Below are positions 17,179 through 25,535 of a DNA stretch of 64,000 nt, piece after piece (the first letter of the stretch is position 1; the number at the start of each line of letters is the position of its first letter). The notes below the pieces were generated by a model. That model saw only the letters and a program-made list of their open reading frames with translations. It was not told the origin of the DNA and ran no database searches. A program made the translations under genes and the position numbers. Source of the stretch: Enterococcus faecium (lineage in GTDB: Bacteria > Bacillota > Bacilli > Lactobacillales > Enterococcaceae); the NCBI RefSeq assembly GCF_029023785.1, contig NZ_CP118956.1:62001-126000 (forward strand). Reading direction: 5' to 3'.

Positions 17179-17583
17179 TTATTTAAATACACCCAAATTG
17201 AAAACTACCTGATCATCATTATCTAATGTAGTTTCACCTGCGCCTTTTTCACCCATTTTTCCATTGATAGTGAATGTCCAGTATTTATTTTGACTCTCAT
17301 CTTGCGCATGACCATCAATTGAAGTAATAAAGCCATCCCTTTCTTTTACTTCAAAGTTAGCCTTTAAAATTACCAATAATGATTCTCCTGATTTGTAAGT
17401 GACTGTTTTTGAAGTGATCTCTTTATCACTATCAGTCAATTTTATCAGCGCGCTTGATTTAGCAACCTCGCTTGTTGCTTGAGTGGATGCTTTTGAAGAG
17501 GCTTGATCATTTTGATTTGATTGGCACCCTGTCATAATGAATAGTCCGATAAAAACGGTTAATAATGTTGCTAATTTTTTCAA
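17179..17583 (-). CDS. DUF4430 lipoprotein, probable cobalamin-capture protein
   Basis: 134 residues. A lipoprotein signal peptide has a lipobox ending MTGC (Cys about 20), then a Ser/Thr/Ala-rich linker, then a DUF4430 domain (about 50-134; ESLLVILKANFEV ... YWTFTINGKMGEKGAGE). DUF4430 resembles the C-terminal domain of transcobalamin/intrinsic factor. Its position directly downstream of nrdJ and the adenosyltransferase, and near a cobalamin ECF S component, supports a role in binding cobalamin at the membrane surface. Direct substrate evidence is lacking. Confidence 0.8.
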   Translation of the reverse strand: MKKLATLLTVFIGLFIMTGCQSNQNDQASSKASTQATSEVAKSSALIKLTDSDKEITSKTVTYKSGESLLVILKANFEVKERDGFITSIDGHAQDESQNKYWTFTINGKMGEKGAGETTLDNDDQVVFNLGVFK

Positions 17584-17598
17584 GTTTAAAACCCTCTC

Positions 17599-18162
17599 TT
17601 AATGGAATACCTTCCCTGCTCGTTCATAAAATGGCTCTTTGGTAGCATAAACATGATTTACATAACGTGCAAGTACAAAAAATAAATCTGATAAGCGATT
17701 CATAATTTTGTATGCATGTAAATTGATAGGTTCATCTGAAACAATCAATCGTGTGATTTCACGTTCTGCCCGACGAATAACTGTTCGTGTAATTTGCATA
17801 TCGCATGCCACCGGATGTCCTCCAGGTAAGATAAATTTTTCAATGACTGGAACTTTTGCTTGATAAAAATCAATCAGCGTTTCAATCTTAGTTACTTCTT
17901 CTTTCCCTACAATCATTTCTTTAATCCCGATGGGTGTAGCCAAGTCTGTTCCAATATCAAAAAGTAAAATTTGTAATACAACTAGTTCTTTTTTCAACAG
18001 CTCAAACTTTTTATCATCCAACTCTGAAATAATTTTACCGACCCAAGAATTTACTTCATCAACGCTACCGTAAGCACAAACGCGAGCGTCAGATTTTTTT
18101 ATTCTTTCTCCACCAATAATACTAGTATTTCCTTTATCGCCGCTTTTAGTATAAATTTTCAT
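17599..18162 (-). CDS. cob(I)alamin adenosyltransferase, PduO/MMAB type
   Basis: 187 residues from ATG 18162, which has AAAGGAG seven bases upstream; a longer upstream start would begin inside the end of nrdJ. Motifs: KIYTKSGDKGNTSIIGG (ATP-binding N-terminus), ELNSW-like VDEVNSWVG, and RTVIRRAEREITRL near the C-terminus, plus NRLSDLFFVLAR. It transfers the 5'-deoxyadenosyl group of ATP to cob(I)alamin, making the cofactor needed by NrdJ encoded just upstream. Confidence 0.92.
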   Translation of the reverse strand: MKIYTKSGDKGNTSIIGGERIKKSDARVCAYGSVDEVNSWVGKIISELDDKKFELLKKELVVLQILLFDIGTDLATPIGIKEMIVGKEEVTKIETLIDFYQAKVPVIEKFILPGGHPVACDMQITRTVIRRAEREITRLIVSDEPINLHAYKIMNRLSDLFFVLARYVNHVYATKEPFYERAGKVFH

Positions 18163-18175
18163 CGAATAGCTCCTT

Positions 18176-20659
18176 TTACAAGCCACATTTTAGTTGTACT
18201 TTACAGTTAGTGCAGGTACTGCAACCACCAATTTCTTCAATTCTACCCTCATGGCAAATCGGACATATTTCTTCTGCTTCTGATGATTCTAATGAGTCAA
18301 GAGTAATTTGATTATCTGCCACCCCTACTACAGGTTCTTCAAATACATTGTCATCTGCTTCAAGTGTCAACACTTGCGAATCCCTGCTACCATCCACATA
18401 GACAGTTCCACCTTTAGCACCGCCTTGATACAGATCTTCATAGATCGCAGCTACTTGTTTCACTTGATAACCCTTAGGTGCATTGACTGTTTTTGAGATA
18501 GAGCTATCTACCCAACGTTGGATCGTACATTGAACACTCACGTGATCTTTTGGTGAAAGCTCCATGGCAGTGACAAAGAATGGTGGTAGATTATCCGCAG
18601 TTTTCTCTGGATTTTTTTCTAAATATTCACTGACTATTTCAGCGTTAACTTCAATGAATTTTCCTAAGCGACCACTTCTAAAATAAGAAAAAGAGAAATA
18701 TGGTTCTAGTCCGGTTGAAACACCAGCCATAGTACCCGTTGACCCTGTTGGTGCGACTGTTAGTAAATGAGAATTACGAATACCGTATTTTAGAATCGCT
18801 TGTCGGATTGATTCCGGCATCTTCTTCATATAACCCGATTCAATAAAACGTTGACGAAGCGCGGTTGTTTCCTCGACTGTTTTGCCTACTAAAAATGGGA
18901 AGCTGCCTTTTTCTTTTGCTAGTTCGACGGACGTTTGATAAGCCGTAACAGCAATTTTTTCAAATACTTGATCTACTAAACGGTTTCCATCTTCAGATCC
19001 ATAGACTTTTTCACAATAAATCAATAAATCTGCCAATCCCATGACCCCAAGTCCAACGCGTCGTTCACCTTTAGCTTGCTGCTCATTTTTTTTAAAAAAG
19101 TAAGGCGTCGCATCAATTACATTGTCCTGAAAACGAACACTAGCTCTTACGACATCAGTTAATTTTTCAAAGTCGACAACTTTCGTTTTTTTATCAACCA
19201 TATTGGCTAAATTAATTGCTGCTAGATTGCATACCGCATAAGGCGTCAATGGCTGTTCCCCACATGGATTGGTTGCAACTACCTTTTGTCCGTAGGCTTG
19301 AGCATTGGTCATCTCATTAGCATTATCGATAAAAAATATTCCCGGTTCTGCTGAATACGTTGCACAATAAGTAATCAAATCCCACAATTCGCGAGCCTTG
19401 ATCGTTTGATGTATTTTTACTTTACGCCCTGTTTCAGCCCATTCTCTGACATCTCCAATTTCCATCCAATGTTGATCATAATCAGCCATTTCACTAGCGT
19501 CATAGTCTTCGATTGCTGGAAAGCGTAACTCATAAGTTTGGTCGGTTTCGACAGCTTCCATAAATTCTTTTGTTAAACAGACGGAGATATTGGCTCCGGT
19601 CAAGAAATCAGGGTCTTTCACACTGTACGTACCACCCGCTTTTAATTTCTGTTGAGCCGTTTTTAAAAATTTATCCTCCATATCATTTGTCGGATGATCA
19701 ACCAAAAATTCTAACCATTCTTTTTCATTTGCTGTCAGTGGTTCAAAAGTCAGTTTTTCACTAGCTAATTGGCGCACTGTCGGACTTTGGCTAGTGTGGA
19801 TCAAATTTTGTAAAATGGCCGGATTCTGAATCTTAGAGATAATGAATTCAAAAATATCTGGATGCCAATCATTCAACATGATCATTTGTGCTCCCCGACG
19901 ACTCCCGCCTTGTTCAACTAAATTCGTCAAATTAGCTAAGTCATTGAGCCACGAAACTGAACCTGATGATTTCCCATTCACCCCATGGACGATCGCCGAT
20001 TTTGGCCGTAGCGTTGAACCGTTCGTTCCTACACCGCCACCGCGACTCATAATCTCCATCACTTCTTGACGATGTTTTGCTAGGCCCCCACGAGAGTCAT
20101 GGATGAATGGCATAACGTAGCAATTAAAGTATGTTACTTCTGAATTCGTTCCTGCACCATAAAGTACACGACCAGCAGGAATGAGATTTTGCTCTGTCAA
20201 ATGCTGATAAAACTCGGTAAAAAACTGAGCTTTTTTTTCTCCTTCAATATCAGAGATTCCTCTAGCAACACGAGCTGCAATTTGTTCAAAATAAAGTTCA
20301 AGCGGTTTCTCAACCTCATTTATATTTCGAATCACTCGTCCTGAAGCAATTTCTTCTGGATCAGTTAACGAGCTTTGAAATTCTTCCTCAATTCGAATTA
20401 TCAACTGTTCCTTATTGATTTCTTCAATTTTTCCGATCCCTCTTGCTGGATATTGTGGATCAGCATGGGTTGTTAAAATAACCAAATCCCCGACTGTCAA
20501 AGTTTTTCCGCTCATATCTTTAAATGCATAGCGATCAAGCATGATTAATCTTGAAATCCCATCAAATGTTTGAGTCATTTCTGCAGTTATCTTAGCGACT
20601 TCTTTATAAGAAGAGATATCTTGATTTAATTTTTCTATATATTTTTTAGGATAATCCAT
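18176..20659 (-). CDS. nrdJ: adenosylcobalamin-dependent (class II) ribonucleotide reductase
   Basis: 827 residues from ATG 20659 (AAAGGTGG upstream). The ten-stranded barrel includes GGGVGTNGSTLRPKSA, the catalytic NPCGEQ near residue 465, and CNLAAINLANM. The C-terminus carries CPICHEG and GGCSTCTNC, the redox-active Cys pairs used for re-reduction. It makes deoxyribonucleotides with an adenosylcobalamin radical, independent of oxygen. It overlaps the operon of the adenosyltransferase and DUF4430 lipoprotein. Paired NrdR boxes lie in its promoter. Enterococci normally rely on class Ib and class III enzymes, so this is an accessory acquisition (inference). Confidence 0.95.
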   Translation of the reverse strand: MDYPKKYIEKLNQDISSYKEVAKITAEMTQTFDGISRLIMLDRYAFKDMSGKTLTVGDLVILTTHADPQYPARGIGKIEEINKEQLIIRIEEEFQSSLTDPEEIASGRVIRNINEVEKPLELYFEQIAARVARGISDIEGEKKAQFFTEFYQHLTEQNLIPAGRVLYGAGTNSEVTYFNCYVMPFIHDSRGGLAKHRQEVMEIMSRGGGVGTNGSTLRPKSAIVHGVNGKSSGSVSWLNDLANLTNLVEQGGSRRGAQMIMLNDWHPDIFEFIISKIQNPAILQNLIHTSQSPTVRQLASEKLTFEPLTANEKEWLEFLVDHPTNDMEDKFLKTAQQKLKAGGTYSVKDPDFLTGANISVCLTKEFMEAVETDQTYELRFPAIEDYDASEMADYDQHWMEIGDVREWAETGRKVKIHQTIKARELWDLITYCATYSAEPGIFFIDNANEMTNAQAYGQKVVATNPCGEQPLTPYAVCNLAAINLANMVDKKTKVVDFEKLTDVVRASVRFQDNVIDATPYFFKKNEQQAKGERRVGLGVMGLADLLIYCEKVYGSEDGNRLVDQVFEKIAVTAYQTSVELAKEKGSFPFLVGKTVEETTALRQRFIESGYMKKMPESIRQAILKYGIRNSHLLTVAPTGSTGTMAGVSTGLEPYFSFSYFRSGRLGKFIEVNAEIVSEYLEKNPEKTADNLPPFFVTAMELSPKDHVSVQCTIQRWVDSSISKTVNAPKGYQVKQVAAIYEDLYQGGAKGGTVYVDGSRDSQVLTLEADDNVFEEPVVGVADNQITLDSLESSEAEEICPICHEGRIEEIGGCSTCTNCKVQLKCGL

Positions 20660-20687
20660 TAAATACTACCACCTTTATCATCAACAA

Positions 20688-20741
20688 ACACAACATATTG
20701 TGCCCGCCAATGATTATAGCACTATATAAAGTGTAATTCAA
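20688..20741 (-). promoter_or_regulatory. nrdJ promoter with paired NrdR boxes
   Basis: On the minus strand: minus-35 TTGAAT (20741-20736), 17-bp spacer, minus-10 TATAAT (20718-20713). Box 1 ACACAACATATTGTGC (20688-20703) and box 2 GCACTATATAAAGTGT (20719-20734) both resemble the NrdR consensus ACACWATATATWGTGT. Their centres are 31 bp apart, three helical turns, which is the classical NrdR spacing. Box 2 fills the promoter spacer. Confidence 0.8.
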
Positions 20742-20743
20742 TC

Positions 20744-20771
20744 TTGTAATTAATTTTTATTCTGATACAAT
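20744..20771 (+). promoter_or_regulatory. promoter of the ECF S-component gene
   Basis: TTGTAA (20744-20749), 16-bp spacer, TACAAT (20766-20771). It points away from nrdJ, in the same short divergent region as the NrdR boxes. Confidence 0.55.
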
Positions 20772-20808
20772 GAGAACTATTATCAATTAAAACAAGGGAG
20801 TTTTCCTA

Positions 20809-21354
20809 GTGTTACCAACCTCTAATTCACGCTTTCCAATCAGAAGGATTACCACCCTCGCTTTATTTAGTGCCGCCTGTATTGTTGGTAGAATCCTTTT
20901 TAATTGGATACCGAATGTACAACCAATGACAGCCATTCTACTTTTACTCGCTTTTTATGGAAGTTATACAGATGCTTTAATCGTTACTTTAGTAAGCTTA
21001 TTAGGCACGAACCTTTATTTAGGAATGGGTAGTTGGACAATCAGCCAACTGATCGCCTTCAGTAGTATCGTTACGGTTTTTCATTTTTTATCTAACTGTG
21101 CCCTGATTAAGCATCACATCTCTATCCAAGCAATCATTGCATTTTTATGTGGCCTTCTTTACGGATTGATCGTATCGAGAGTTGAAGTCTTTATATATCA
21201 ACTACCTTCTTTTTGGGCCTATTATTTTCAAGGATTATTTTTTGATATCCTCCATGGAACGAGTAATTTAATCTTTTATCTTGTATTAGTTCCTGTGTTT
21301 AAACGAATTTTATTACCTGCTATTAATAGTTCGAAAAATAAATTAAATAGTTAG
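20809..21354 (+). CDS. cbrT: ECF transporter S component, cobalamin type (CbrT-like)
   Basis: 181 residues, GTG start 20809 with AAGGGAG upstream. Five to six hydrophobic segments, with FSAACIVGRILFNWIPNVQPMTAILLLL (S-component N-terminal helix and loop) and a C-terminal RILLPAI. It should bind cobalamin in the membrane and dock onto the chromosomally encoded shared ECF energising module (EcfT/A/A'), which is not in this window. Assignment to cobalamin rests on family resemblance to CbrT and on the divergent B12-dependent operon. Confidence 0.8.
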   Translation: MLPTSNSRFPIRRITTLALFSAACIVGRILFNWIPNVQPMTAILLLLAFYGSYTDALIVTLVSLLGTNLYLGMGSWTISQLIAFSSIVTVFHFLSNCALIKHHISIQAIIAFLCGLLYGLIVSRVEVFIYQLPSFWAYYFQGLFFDILHGTSNLIFYLVLVPVFKRILLPAINSSKNKLNS

Positions 21355-21432
21355 ATGAGTATCTAAATCACAATATCTCTTATTAAATTAAACCTATAAT
21401 TCAAATAGGAAGCCTTGCGTATTATTTAAGAT

Positions 21433-22244
21433 GGTTCTGTTGCAAAGTTTTAAATAAAGAATAAAATCCCTTACGGTATCTATGATTTAAGCTGGGATTC
21501 CCAATAATACCTTGATTTCAGTACAGACCGAAAACCCGAAGAGAGTGCCTTCTTTTCGGGTTTTCTTATATAATCCTCGAATGGCTTCCATGCCTTTAAT
21601 CGTGGTAGAGGCAGTGCGTAAACTTCGATAGAATTTATTGCGTCTCTTTACTGGACGATGGTCTTGTTCAATCAAATTATTCAGGTATTTAATGGTACGA
21701 TGTTCTGTCCCTTGATAAAAGCCGCCGTATTCTTTTAGTTTCTTAAAGGCACTTGTAATAGAGGGGGCTTTATCTGTGACTACAACCTTCGGTTCATCAA
21801 ACTGCTTCACTAACCGCTTAAGAAAAGCATACGCTGCTTGTGTGTCCCGTTTTTTACGTAACCAAATATCCAAGGTTAAACCATCTGCATCGATGGCTCG
21901 ATACATATAATGCCATTTTCCTTTAATTTTGATGTACGTTTCATCCATTTTCCATGAATAAAAGGATTTTTTATTTTTCTTTTTCCAAATTTGATAGAGT
22001 AGTTTGCCATATTCTTGCACCCAACGATAAATCGTTGTATGAGAAATGTTAATGCCACGATCATATAAGATTTCTTGAACTTCACGATAGCTAAGGTTAT
22101 AACGAAGATAGTAGCCCACGGCTACAATAATCACATCCTGCTGAAATTGCTTTCCTTTAAAATGATTCATCGTCATTCCTCCTGCTATCTTTTTCTATTA
22201 TTCTACCTTATTTGATAGTAGATTTAAAACTTTGCAACAGAACC
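21433..22244 (-). mobile_element. IS1216-type element, copy 1 (812 bp)
   Basis: GGTTCTGTTGCAAAGTTTTA at 21433 and its inverse ending at 22244. Three bases longer than the other copies because of an extra codon. No target duplication (TTTAAGAT versus CTTTTTTA), typical for IS6 elements left by recombination. Confidence 0.92.
21487..22170 (-). CDS. IS1216-type transposase with a duplicated Gly codon
   Basis: 227 residues from the conserved start MNHFKGKQF (a start two codons earlier is also open). DDE core WKMDETYIK, VTDKAPSIT, NLIEQDHRP. It reads KEYGGFYQG where other copies read KEYGFYQG. The frame is kept, so activity may persist. Confidence 0.9.
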   Translation of the reverse strand: MNHFKGKQFQQDVIIVAVGYYLRYNLSYREVQEILYDRGINISHTTIYRWVQEYGKLLYQIWKKKNKKSFYSWKMDETYIKIKGKWHYMYRAIDADGLTLDIWLRKKRDTQAAYAFLKRLVKQFDEPKVVVTDKAPSITSAFKKLKEYGGFYQGTEHRTIKYLNNLIEQDHRPVKRRNKFYRSLRTASTTIKGMEAIRGLYKKTRKEGTLFGFSVCTEIKVLLGIPA

Positions 22245-22347
22245 CTTTTTTATTAGATTTTTTGTTTGCTTCTTCCACCAACCAATCTAATTTGTCGTTA
22301 GTTTTTTTCTTAAACACAATCTTTCTTCGTTTGTGTTTAGTCGGCAT
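22245..22347 (-). pseudogene. basic hypothetical protein truncated by IS1216
   Basis: From ATG 22347 it reads MPTKHKRRKIVFKKKTNDKL then DWLVEEANKKSNKK before the IS. The start overlaps the end of the gene upstream by 11 bases. Strongly basic N-terminus, possibly nucleic-acid binding. Its C-terminus is lost. Confidence 0.5.
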
Positions 22348-22702
22348 GGTGTCCCCTGCTTTCTGGTACGGTGTCCCCTCTATCAATTGTTCTCTGTGTT
22401 TGATCACTATTCATTGAAAAAATATCAATCATAGATCTAGAATCATCTATCTTTTCACTCTGCATCTGTGCTATTGTCTCTGTTTGGTCATTTGTATTGG
22501 CGAATGTCGTAGTATTAATGCAATCTAATACCACCAATGCCCCTAATCTGATAGCAAGCACAAGTATCAATACTGTATAATTTGCTTTTCTAATTGCTGA
22601 AGCTTCTTTCCAATCATCGAAGACAAACACTAGTGAGATCCACAATAGAAAAAAATAGAGGCCTAACGCTATAATCACTTTTGTACTCCCCATATCTTCC
22701 AC
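22337..22702 (-). CDS. hypothetical membrane protein
   Basis: 121 residues with two hydrophobic helices (about 8-27 and 43-62) and a hydrophilic, Ser/Asp/Thr-rich tail of about 55 residues. Start 22702 has GAAGATATGG context with GGAGTGGAAG just upstream. No family recognised; the context of small genes in one direction suggests a plasmid or conjugative-element module. Confidence 0.55.
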   Translation of the reverse strand: MEDMGSTKVIIALGLYFFLLWISLVFVFDDWKEASAIRKANYTVLILVLAIRLGALVVLDCINTTTFANTNDQTETIAQMQSEKIDDSRSMIDIFSMNSDQTQRTIDRGDTVPESRGHHAD

Positions 22703-22736
22703 TCCTTAAAAAAAATAGTTGTTATGAAAAAGACAA

Positions 22737-23073
22737 TTAAAAATGCTTCCTTTTCTTTACCCGTGGCAAAACAATTTTCCCACGATTTATCCTTACACCG
22801 TCTTTTACATAGCAACGATAACTACCATCAGGGGCTAAACAGACTTTTCCAATAGGTACCTCTGTCTTTTTTTTTGTACTTGGTAACTAAAACAATTTCC
22901 TCTAATTGGTAAATTGACTGTTTATCAACTACTTTGTTGTCAAATAATGATAAGACCATATTAGGAGCAACTTTAATCCCTAACATGATATTTGATTTTT
23001 CATTATCCCAAATCGGATCAACAGTTTTACCTATGGGAAGTGTGATTGATTTCATTGAAATTTCTTGCTGCAT
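22737..23073 (-). pseudogene. hypothetical protein with a frameshift in an A-run
   Basis: The first frame runs MQQEISMKSITLPIGKTVDP ... LVTKYKKK. The second resumes as VPIGKVCLAPDGSYRCYVKDG ... LPRVKKRKHF and stops at 22737. The join falls in a run of nine A residues (T-run near 22868-22877), so a one-base length change, real or a sequencing error, explains the break. Repaired length is about 111 residues. Function unknown. Confidence 0.6.
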
Positions 23074-23104
23074 GAAAATACTCCCTTCTTCGTTTTTTTA
23101 TTAA

Positions 23105-23433
23105 CTAAACGTCTATTGTTTACTAAGTAAAAACGTAGAACGAATAATTCGCAGATTTTTGCAACCGGAGATAATCTAACTCCTATGAAGGCCGGATATT
23201 CGCTCAATACCTTGGGTATATCTTTGCAAATCCTTCAATGTTTTCAGGCACACCGATAATTCTATCGGTTACTCCAAGCCCCTTATTAGCCTTGCTGATT
23301 AACTTGGAGGGGGTTCTACATCCCAAAAATTCATGTATTTAGTTTTAGCTCCTTTTGTACTCGTTATCAGTACGCCAGGAAAGAATGTGTTAGAAAAAAT
23401 TGCTAATTTAATTAGCAAACAATAGACGTTTAG
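23105..23433. repeat. 329-bp segment bounded by perfect 17-bp inverted repeats
   Basis: CTAAACGTCTATTGTTT (23105-23121) and its exact reverse complement (23417-23433); the match extends to 22 bp with one mismatch. Inside are smaller stems (CCGATAATTCTATCGG, and CTCCAAG/CTTGGAG around 23263-23309). No transposase is inside. It could be a MITE, an invertible segment or a structured RNA. See findings. Confidence 0.65.
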
Positions 23434-23449
23434 ACAGTTACAACTTCTC

Positions 23450-23869
23450 CTAGTTGCCTCTTTTAGAACTTTTACCAGCATAGTAATGATCAAGCATCTT
23501 CTTCGCGTGTTCACGATCCTCAATCTTCTCAATAAGTTGGTAAATATATAAAGCTCTATTTGTATTCCCCTTTTTATTTATAGACAACCAATTATTCTCT
23601 CTTGTAGTCCTGAGTCTTGCTCCTGCACAGGCTCTTTCTGCTATTACGTTGTTTTTCTTGTCAAAGACAAAACGAATTTTGGGATAAATAGTATTGATCC
23701 CCACTCTATCCACTTGGACCGGCACCTTTTCACCTCGCTCAAAAAGATAACAATACTTGACCGCAAATCCTTCTTCTAATACCAAATTTGACTGTTCAAT
23801 AGTTTTATTTTCGTGCTGACTGTCTCCAAATCTTTCTCTCTGACTTCGATTCCAATAGATCCCATTCAA
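23450..23869 (-). CDS. hypothetical protein
   Basis: About 139 residues from a TTG at 23869; GGAGG lies only three bases upstream, so the exact start is doubtful. Basic, soluble, no signal or membrane segment. The middle (GVNTIYPKIRFVFDKKNNVIAERACAG in part) looks like a folded beta-rich domain. It is not recognised. Same direction as the other small genes here. Confidence 0.5.
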   Translation of the reverse strand: MNGIYWNRSQRERFGDSQHENKTIEQSNLVLEEGFAVKYCYLFERGEKVPVQVDRVGINTIYPKIRFVFDKKNNVIAERACAGARLRTTRENNWLSINKKGNTNRALYIYQLIEKIEDREHAKKMLDHYYAGKSSKRGN

Positions 23870-23946
23870 GCACCTCCAGAAATATTAATATATTTTTAAG
23901 TGAATTAGTCTTACCTCAAAACAACAAAAAAAGTGATGTTGAATTA

Positions 23947-24372
23947 ATGTCCAACACGACTTATGCCACTGCTTCGGTCATTACCCTTTCCCCTTTCGAA
24001 GTCATTATCGTTCCATTTCAAGATGATCAGGATTCGATTTTTAAAAATTTGACATTTATGACCACGTTAGCCAAAGGGCTGTCAGAAAACTTGATTAACA
24101 GCTCGCATAATTATACGTCGAACGCCTTATATTCCGGTGAACAGCGATTATGTACCTATATCCTGCAAGGTTCCTATAAGAATTATTTTTTCGATAATCT
24201 GACAGATGTGGCCGCTACGATTGGGATTAGCTATCGGCATTTGCTGCGCTTACTGAATAAGTTATGTGATGATGGTATTTTAAAACGGGAAAAACGGAAA
24301 TTTCAAATCACTGACATGGAACAACTTAAATACCGATCTTCTGAAGCAGAGTATTTCAAAATAAATCATTGA
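23947..24372 (+). pseudogene. Crp/Fnr-family regulator, N-terminus lost
   Basis: The C-terminal part of a cNMP-domain regulator: end of the beta-roll (ASVITLSPFEVIIVPF), dimerisation helix, and winged HTH (VAATIGISYRHLLRLLNKLCDDGILKREKRKF). It resembles the YeiL group. Upstream in frame DVELMSNTTYA still reads like the family, but the frame then runs into unrelated sequence, so about 70-80 residues are missing. A terminator (AATACCC...GGGTATT, 24376-24420) follows. Confidence 0.7.
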
Positions 24373-24375
24373 TAA

Positions 24376-24420
24376 AATACCCATTCGACGCAAGCTGAAA
24401 AAGCGTCAGATGGGTATTTA
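24376..24420 (+). terminator. terminator after the Crp-family remnant
   Basis: AATACCCATTCGACGC pairs with GCGTCAGATGGGTATT with one mismatch; it is weakly T-rich afterwards. Confidence 0.55.
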
Positions 24421-24488
24421 CTATTAAAAAGCGCGACTTTCAGTGAGGTGTTGAACAATACTTAAAGAGATACTCAGCGTTTCCAGCC

Positions 24489-24896
24489 TTAAAAACTTTC
24501 ATGTAGATATTTAGTCAAATCGTTTACATACGTTTTCTGTTGCTTTTTTAGATAGCTTTTAACAAACGGTCTCAGGTAAATTTTTTTAGCCTGAATCGCT
24601 TCAGTAAAATGGATTTTTGTTTTGTGATCGCTTAAGGAGAAAAATTCACCTGTCCATTTTCCTTTCATATTTACATTCTCCATCTCGAATGCGTAAAACT
24701 TCATGGGTTCAAACTCTGTGATTGTGAAGGTCGTGGGGAAATCTTGAGTAGTGTACTCAACGAAAACCTTCTGATCTTCGAGGACTTCAACTTTATTCAG
24801 ATCACTTCGCCACTTTGTGTTTGTCATTGAAGTGACCACCTGCCAAACTTTTTCTATATCAGCATGAAAGATTGCTTCGATTCTTTCAGTAGTCAT
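24489..24896 (-). CDS. SRPBCC (START-like) family protein
   Basis: 135 residues with the typical order: MTTERIEAIFHADIEKVWQV opening strand and helix, FTITEFEPMKFYAFEME middle strands, W-TGEFFSLSDHKTKIHFTE, and a long C-terminal helix. These proteins bind hydrophobic ligands in a helix-grip cavity; the ligand here is unknown. It lies downstream of msrA on the same strand with about 110 bp between, possibly its own transcript. Confidence 0.75.
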   Translation of the reverse strand: MTTERIEAIFHADIEKVWQVVTSMTNTKWRSDLNKVEVLEDQKVFVEYTTQDFPTTFTITEFEPMKFYAFEMENVNMKGKWTGEFFSLSDHKTKIHFTEAIQAKKIYLRPFVKSYLKKQQKTYVNDLTKYLHESF

Positions 24897-25006
24897 AATT
24901 ATCCAACCCCTTTATTATCATTTTACTGTACTGGACATAGTAAAACCTCTCAGTTTTGATACTAATTCTGCGTGTTTTAATAAGGGTGGATTGACCGTTC
25001 TTGGAG

Positions 25007-25522
25007 TTACCAAACTTCATGAATAAATTTATTTCTTCGCTCGGCGTTTCTTTGATAGTTCTCCGGATTTCTTTGGTAGTAATCTTGGTGTTCAGCTTCA
25101 GCAGGATAAAAAGTTTTTGCAGCCTCGATGGTTGTTACGATCGGCTGATCAAACCTTCCACTTGCCTGCAAGCTGTCTCGACTTTTCTCAGCAATTCTTT
25201 TTTGTTCTTCATTAAAATAAAATATGACCGGACGATAACTGCTGCCACGATCTTCAAACTGACCAAAAGCATCTGTCGGATCTGTTTGCTGCCAATAAAT
25301 TTCTACTAATTCTTGATATGAAATGAATTCTGGGTCGTAAATAATTTCTACCGCCTCAGTATGGCCTGTATCGCCGCTCTTTACTTCTAAATACGTTGGA
25401 TTTTCTTTCTCACCGCCAGTATACCCAGAAATCACTGATTCAATTCCCGGCAATGAATCAAAGGGTTTGACCATACACCAAAAACAACCTCCTGCAAAAA
25501 TTGCTCGCTCCATCTTTCTCAC
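25007..25522 (-). CDS. msrA: peptide methionine-S-sulfoxide reductase
   Basis: 171 residues. The active-site GCFWC is at residues 12-16 and the [16 protein letters not shown] and SYRPVIFY blocks follow. It reduces the S epimer of methionine sulfoxide in proteins or free methionine. It sits 14 bp downstream of metQ under the same methionine T-box, linking methionine supply and repair. No C-terminal resolving Cys is visible, so it may use another reductant route. Confidence 0.93.
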   Translation of the reverse strand: MRKMERAIFAGGCFWCMVKPFDSLPGIESVISGYTGGEKENPTYLEVKSGDTGHTEAVEIIYDPEFISYQELVEIYWQQTDPTDAFGQFEDRGSSYRPVIFYFNEEQKRIAEKSRDSLQASGRFDQPIVTTIEAAKTFYPAEAEHQDYYQRNPENYQRNAERRNKFIHEVW

Positions 25523-25535
25523 CTATCCTTTACAT

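Noticed and set aside
20669..20680. TACTACC match upstream of nrdJ as a further iteron
   Set aside because: A single occurrence without palindrome, overlapping the nrdJ ribosome binding site; chance is sufficient.
20660..20808. Cobalamin riboswitch upstream of nrdJ or cbrT
   Set aside because: The divergent region is only 149 bp and lacks the B12-box and its surrounding stems; NrdR boxes explain the symmetric sequences.
22198..22407. 69-residue protein spanning the IS1216 border
   Set aside because: Its last third is IS1216 terminal sequence; annotated instead as a gene truncated at 22245.
23105..23433. CRISPR repeat
   Set aside because: Only two copies, inverted rather than direct, with no spacer array.
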